From contig NZ_DGLI01000048.1 of the NCBI RefSeq assembly GCF_002387895.1, forward strand, positions 86,116 to 150,115: DNA of 64,000 nt. Direction: 5' to 3'. The stretch comes from Clostridium sp. UBA4548 (lineage in GTDB: Bacteria > Bacillota > Clostridia > Clostridiales > Clostridiaceae). A program made the position numbers and the translations under genes. Position 1 is the first letter of the stretch; each line of letters starts with the position of its first letter. The notes under the pieces are model-generated. The model had not been told where the DNA came from. It searched no databases and saw only the letters and a program-made list of their open reading frames with translations. Positions 60,082 to 64,000 of the stretch are shown here, piece by piece.

Positions 60082-61498
60082 TCTTTCAAACAATGTAAAA
60101 AAAGTCATGGTTATATTTCTCTTGTTATTTGTAGCACTAATTACCCACATAAATTATACTGTGCTTTTTAAAAGTGATGCTGCTGTACAAAGTGTTTATA
60201 ACAAAAGAAACGCAGCAGAAAAAAGTAAAATTTTAAGAGGAAGTATATTTGACAGAGACAATAACCTTATAGTAAAGGGTGAAAAAACAGGTGAGTTCAC
60301 ACAAAATAGAGAATATATTGGTGGAGTTCCTTTTGCTCATGTAATAGGTTATTATGATGAAGTATATGGAATGAGTGGTATAGAAAAGAAATTAGATGAG
60401 GAATTAAGCGGTAAGTCTATAAATGGAATAAAAGATTTTCTTAGTTTCTTTAAGTTCTCAAAGGAAGAAACTAAAGAAGGAAATAATGTAATTACTACCA
60501 TAAATTCAGACCTTCAAAAGAAGGCCTATGATTTATTAGGAAACAAACGAGGTTCAGTAGTGGCATTGGATCCAACTACTGGAGAAGTATTAGCAATGGT
60601 ATCCAAACCAGGATTTAACCCTAATACTCTAAAAGAGGATTGGGAAAAGCTGAGTACAGACACTAACACTCCCTTCTTAAATAGGGCAGTTTCTGGTCTC
60701 TATCCACCTGGTTCAACCTTTAAGGCAGTAACTGCTATAAGTGCATTAGAAAATATTAGTGGAGTTACAAATAAAACCTTTAAAGATGAAGGCAGAATAC
60801 AGTTTAATAAAAGTCAATACTTAGAAAACTATAAAGGTAAAGCCTTTGGCAGTATTAACTTGGAGCAAGGGTTTACTGTGTCTAGCAATGTGGTTTTTGG
60901 TTCTTTAGCTATGGATCTAGGAAATGATACTTTAAGAGCTACAGCAGAAAAATTTCTTTTCAACAAGGACATTCCTTCAAGAACTTTAACTATAGATAAT
61001 AGCAAATTTCCAACTTATAAGAAAGAAGAAATAGGAAATATTGCACAAAGTGGTATTGGTCAAAGTGGAGTTCTTGCAAGCCCAATAGAGATGGCGTTAG
61101 TTGCTGGAACCATAGCAAACAATGGGATTATGATGGAGCCAAATGTAGTAAAGCAAATTGTAACTGCTAATGGAGAGGTAGTTAAGAGTTATGAGCCTAA
61201 GGAAATAGGAACAATAACCTCTTCAGACAATGCTGAATTATTGAAAAAGTATATGAGATCAGTAGTAACCAAAGGAACAGGTAAGGATAGTGAAGTATAT
61301 GGAGTTCAAGTCAGTGGCAAAACAGGTACTGCGGACCAAGATACTGGAAAGAAAATTCCACATTCTTGGTATATAGGTTTTGCACCTTATGAAAATCCAA
61401 AGATAGCTTTTGCTATTATTGTAGAAGAAGGTGGAAATGATTCTTATAATGCAACAGATATGGCTGGAGCATTAATGAAGAGTTATTTCGGGAAATAA
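60074..61498 (+). CDS. Class B penicillin-binding transpeptidase
   Basis: 474 residues. One N-terminal membrane helix, a short N-terminal region (about 40-150, FDRDNNLIVKGE, YGMSGIEKKLDEELSG) and a transpeptidase domain: SxxK in PPGSTFKAV, SxN in VSSNVVFGS, and KTG in VSGKTGTADQD. It crosslinks peptidoglycan outside the membrane, paired with the SEDS protein from the gene it overlaps. Its short length matches the PbpA type of Clostridia and actinobacteria rather than longer PBP2 or SpoVD. GAGGGGAATAGCT before ATG. Terminator follows. Confidence 0.95.
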   Translation: MNNLSNNVKKVMVIFLLLFVALITHINYTVLFKSDAAVQSVYNKRNAAEKSKILRGSIFDRDNNLIVKGEKTGEFTQNREYIGGVPFAHVIGYYDEVYGMSGIEKKLDEELSGKSINGIKDFLSFFKFSKEETKEGNNVITTINSDLQKKAYDLLGNKRGSVVALDPTTGEVLAMVSKPGFNPNTLKEDWEKLSTDTNTPFLNRAVSGLYPPGSTFKAVTAISALENISGVTNKTFKDEGRIQFNKSQYLENYKGKAFGSINLEQGFTVSSNVVFGSLAMDLGNDTLRATAEKFLFNKDIPSRTLTIDNSKFPTYKKEEIGNIAQSGIGQSGVLASPIEMALVAGTIANNGIMMEPNVVKQIVTANGEVVKSYEPKEIGTITSSDNAELLKKYMRSVVTKGTGKDSEVYGVQVSGKTGTADQDTGKKIPHSWYIGFAPYENPKIAFAIIVEEGGNDSYNATDMAGALMKSYFGK

Positions 61499-61501
61499 GA
61501 C

Positions 61502-61540
61502 AAAATAAACCCTTGGAGCATCTGGGGTTTATTTTTATGC
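61502..61540 (+). terminator. Terminator of the FHA-ftsW-pbp operon
   Basis: AAAATAAACCC pairs with GGGGTTTATTTT, with T run, 4 bases after the PBP stop. Confidence 0.85.
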
Positions 61541-61663
61541 ATAATTTCAAGTATGTTATAATAGGGTAATAAAGTTCAAGGAAAGTATAATTATGAGCAA
61601 TAAGGTCCACTTTAAACCTGATTAAGGTTAATTTTTATAACAGATTTTAAGAAGGAGTAAGTT

Positions 61664-62278
61664 ATGAAAGGGAAAACTCATGCAGCAGTTGGAACATCAG
61701 TTTTTGTATTTTTGTGTAATATATTACCCGGGAAATTCGGACTAATTAACTTAGTTTTCGCCATAGTTGGTTCTCTTTTACCAGATATAGACCATCCTAA
61801 AAGTTTTGTAAATAGATATTTATTGCCTTTTAGAAATCAGGCCACTAAGGTAACTTTATTTTGTTCTTTGGGCATATTAATGTTGTACTTAGATAGTATT
61901 TTTAATAATGTTACCATTTTAAAAATCATAGGAATTTCACTAATACTAATAGGGGTATCTACTCATAGGATGGGTCTAACTCATAGCTTACTGGGATTAA
62001 TAATATTTTCAGTAGTCCTCAGTTTTTTTGCTAATATTTACGAATTAATATATGTGGAGTTTTACTTCTTTTTCAGCTTTTTTCTACATTTAATTTGTGA
62101 TATGTGTACCAAAAGAGGTGTACCTTTATTTTATCCCTTTAGTAATAAGAAATATAAACTTCCCCTTACCTTTACAACAGGAAGTTTTATCGGTAACTTT
62201 TTAGAGGGAGCTATTATTGTGCTATCCATAGGCTATGCAGGTTATAATATAGGGATATTGTTTGACATATTCAGATAA
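61664..62278 (+). CDS. YdjM-family membrane-bound metal-dependent hydrolase
   Basis: 204 residues with about five membrane helices. Conserved His/Asp motifs of the YdjM family: GKTHAAVGTS (H5), LLPDIDHPKSF (Asp-x-Asp-His) and HRMGLTHSLLG (two His). The activity is a predicted metal hydrolase at the membrane; no substrate is established. AAGGAGTAAGTT precedes ATG. It lies between the PBP terminator and uvrC. Confidence 0.88.
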   Translation: MKGKTHAAVGTSVFVFLCNILPGKFGLINLVFAIVGSLLPDIDHPKSFVNRYLLPFRNQATKVTLFCSLGILMLYLDSIFNNVTILKIIGISLILIGVSTHRMGLTHSLLGLIIFSVVLSFFANIYELIYVEFYFFFSFFLHLICDMCTKRGVPLFYPFSNKKYKLPLTFTTGSFIGNFLEGAIIVLSIGYAGYNIGILFDIFR

Positions 62279-62350
62279 TCTTAAAATTAGTTTTATAGTT
62301 GATTTTTAGTATCTGTGATAAATAAGAAGGTTTATGATAGTATATAAATT

Positions 62351-62439
62351 GTAGCAATTTCTACATTACTCAATAAATTAAAAGCAACTTGTATAAAAAA
62401 AGCAAAAGTATATTTATTGTTAGTGTAGTCTCTTTATTG
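62351..62439 (-). repeat. Structured repeat family S, copy 2
   Basis: The reverse complement aligns with 9941-10032: ATTGCAATAAA at one end, ACTTTTGC in the middle, then AAGTTGCTTTTAATTTATT identical over 19 bases and GAGTAATGTAGAAAT. The copy is 3 bases shorter at a T run. It lies between the YdjM-type gene and uvrC, antisense to both. Confidence 0.6.
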
Positions 62440-62500
62440 CAATCTAAATATTACAAATAGTTGTAGAAATATATAAATCAGTTTTTATGGAGGTGAAACT

Positions 62501-64000
62501 ATGTTTGATTTTGAATTTCATTTAAAGAATCTGCCTGATAGCCCAGGCGTTTATCTTATGAGAAATTCTTTAGGTGAAGTTATATATGTAGGTAAAGCAA
62601 AGAATCTAAAAAATAGGGTAAGGCAGTACTTTCAAAGTTCTAAAAATCATAGTGAAAAGGTTAAGGCTATGGTTAAGAACATTGATGAATTTGAATATAT
62701 AGTTACAGACTCTGAAATTGAAGCTTTAATATTAGAGTGTAATTTAATTAAAAAATATAGTCCAAGATATAATATTTTGTTAAAAGATGATAAGTACTTT
62801 CCTTTTATAAAAATCACTGTAAATGAAGAGTTTCCTAGGGTCATTGTTACAAGAAATCACGCCAAGGATGGCGCAAGATATTTTGGGCCTTATACAGATG
62901 CCAGTGCAGTTTATACTGTTTACGAGCTAATTAAAAAAATATTTCCTCTTAGAACTTGTAGAAGAATTATAAAAGAAGATGGACCTAAAACTAGACCTTG
63001 TTTAAATTATCATATAAATTTGTGTAAAGCCCCTTGTGATGGATTAATATCAAGAACTGAGTATGGGAAAATTGTCAATGAAATCATAGACCTTCTAACA
63101 GGGAAAGATAAGGATATAACTGATAAACTAAGAAGAGAAATGGAAGAAGCCTCAGAAAATCTAGACTTTGAAAAGGCAGCTACCCTAAGGGATAAGTTAT
63201 TAGCTATTGAAAAGATAAATGAAAAACAAAAAATTATCAGTGGAAACTTTGAAAATGAAGACTTTATAGCTATATCCCAAGATGAAAAAGATAGTTGTAT
63301 TCAAATCTTTTTCTTAAGAGATGGGAAAATGGTTGGACGAGAAGACTTTATTTTAGATGATACAGGAAGTGAAAGCCCTGACAGTGTGGTTTCAAATTTC
63401 ATAAAGAGTTTTTATGGAGGAACTGCCTTTGTGCCAAAGCATATTTATGTTACTCATTGTGAAGACATAGAAATTCTTGAGCAGTGGCTTACAATGAAAA
63501 AGGAATATAAAGTTTTAATTAAAACACCTCAAAAGGGAGAAAAGCGTAAGGTTTTAGATATGGTTCAGAAAAATGCAAGTCATGCCTTAGAGATGTTTAA
63601 AATTAAACATAAAGTAAATAAAGAACTTCATACTATTGCATTAACTGAACTTGTAGAAACTCTTAACTTAGATGAAATACCAAGTAGAATTGAAGCCTAT
63701 GATATTTCTAATATAATGGGAATGGATTCCGTTGGTACCATGGTAGTATTTCAAGATGGGGTAAGCAAGAATAGTGATTATAGAAGATTTAAAATAAAAA
63801 CTGTACAAGGTGCTAATGACTATGAATCTATGAGGGAAATTTTATACAGAAGGTTTAAACATGGCCTTGAAGAAGTTGAAAAAATAAAAAATAATGAAAT
63901 TGCTTTAAGTGCAGGAAAGTTTTCTGTTTTTCCTGATTTAATTATGATGGATGGTGGGAGAGGACAGGTAAATGTAGCTTTAGAAGTACTCCAAGACTTG
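62501..64000 (+). CDS. uvrC: Excinuclease ABC subunit C, 3' end outside window
   Basis: The first 500 codons are present and the frame is open at the window edge; UvrC is normally about 600-620 residues. The GIY-YIG nuclease is at the start (SPGVYLMRNSLGEVIYVGKA), then the Cys-rich region (RTCRR, RPCLNYHINLCKAPCDG), a UVR domain near 190-225 that binds UvrB (ASENLDFEKAATLRDKL) and the start of the RNase H-like 5'-side nuclease (EAYDISNIMG, PDLIMMDGGRGQ). It makes both incisions beside the lesion. ATG at 62501 follows GGAGGTGAAACT. Confidence 0.97.
   Translation, partial: MFDFEFHLKNLPDSPGVYLMRNSLGEVIYVGKAKNLKNRVRQYFQSSKNHSEKVKAMVKNIDEFEYIVTDSEIEALILECNLIKKYSPRYNILLKDDKYFPFIKITVNEEFPRVIVTRNHAKDGARYFGPYTDASAVYTVYELIKKIFPLRTCRRIIKEDGPKTRPCLNYHINLCKAPCDGLISRTEYGKIVNEIIDLLTGKDKDITDKLRREMEEASENLDFEKAATLRDKLLAIEKINEKQKIISGNFENEDFIAISQDEKDSCIQIFFLRDGKMVGREDFILDDTGSESPDSVVSNFIKSFYGGTAFVPKHIYVTHCEDIEILEQWLTMKKEYKVLIKTPQKGEKRKVLDMVQKNASHALEMFKIKHKVNKELHTIALTELVETLNLDEIPSRIEAYDISNIMGMDSVGTMVVFQDGVSKNSDYRRFKIKTVQGANDYESMREILYRRFKHGLEEVEKIKNNEIALSAGKFSVFPDLIMMDGGRGQVNVALEVLQDL

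Overview
The window is strongly AT-rich, with dense co-directional operons, strong AGGAGG-type ribosome sites, frequent GTG/TTG starts, a T-box leader and AddAB rather than RecBCD. Gene content and order (ftsE-ftsX-S41 protease-PDZ protein-uvrB-uvrA-FHA-ftsW-pbp-ydjM-uvrC, and acpS-nnrD-gerS-like-alr-mazEF) point to an anaerobic spore-forming Firmicute of the Clostridium type. No rRNA, tRNA, CRISPR array, prophage or insertion sequence was seen; this looks like ordinary core chromosome with small accessory genes.

Layout. 1-4 kb: a C39-like peptidase cut by the window edge, a DUF4349 lipoprotein, a small exported DUF3888-like protein and a radical SAM protein. 4-12 kb (mostly minus strand): thrS with its T-box leader, a PAP2 phosphatase preceded by a possible 22-codon ORF, a membrane-anchored polysaccharide deacetylase with a coiled-coil partner, a DUF1540 zinc protein and a CoA-transferase pair (ctfA-ctfB). 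12-27 kb: addB-addA, an unrecognised 544-residue protein, three M42 aminopeptidase paralogues (the third lacks catalytic residues), a broken gene and a sirtuin. 27-40 kb: a nitrilase-family hydrolase, a BrkB-type membrane protein, manA, galU, a zinc-ribbon miniprotein, a PAS-rich orphan histidine kinase, a short SSB and a MoxR-DUF58-transglutaminase-associated-type operon. 40-48 kb: DUF6514, acpS, nnrD, a GerS-like protein, alr, mazEF, a split transketolase and DUF4250. 48-64 kb: ftsEX, S41 protease, PDZ protein, uvrB, uvrA, an FHA protein, ftsW/rodA-type and class B PBP genes, a YdjM-type protein and the first 500 codons of uvrC.

Themes. Genome repair (addAB, uvrABC, an extra SSB), envelope growth and division (ftsEX, ftsW, PBP, alr, deacetylase, PAP2, galU) and sporulation/germination-linked functions are interleaved. 

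The less expected material lies mostly between genes. There are two small repeat families with substitutions that preserve base pairing: one at 9941-10032 and, inverted, 62351-62439; the other at about 2240, 4019, 11684 and 27573-27725. Several intergenic regions can fold into multi-branched structures closed by a perfect outer stem (2884-2977, 4019-4147, 31185-31280, 51418-51515). A three-half-site operator overlaps the transketolase promoter. The best protein-level oddity is the M42 paralogue at 24733-25722, which retains the fold motifs but has lost both Glu residues of the EEVG motif and the last His ligand. All functional statements are from reading motifs; no database search was run.
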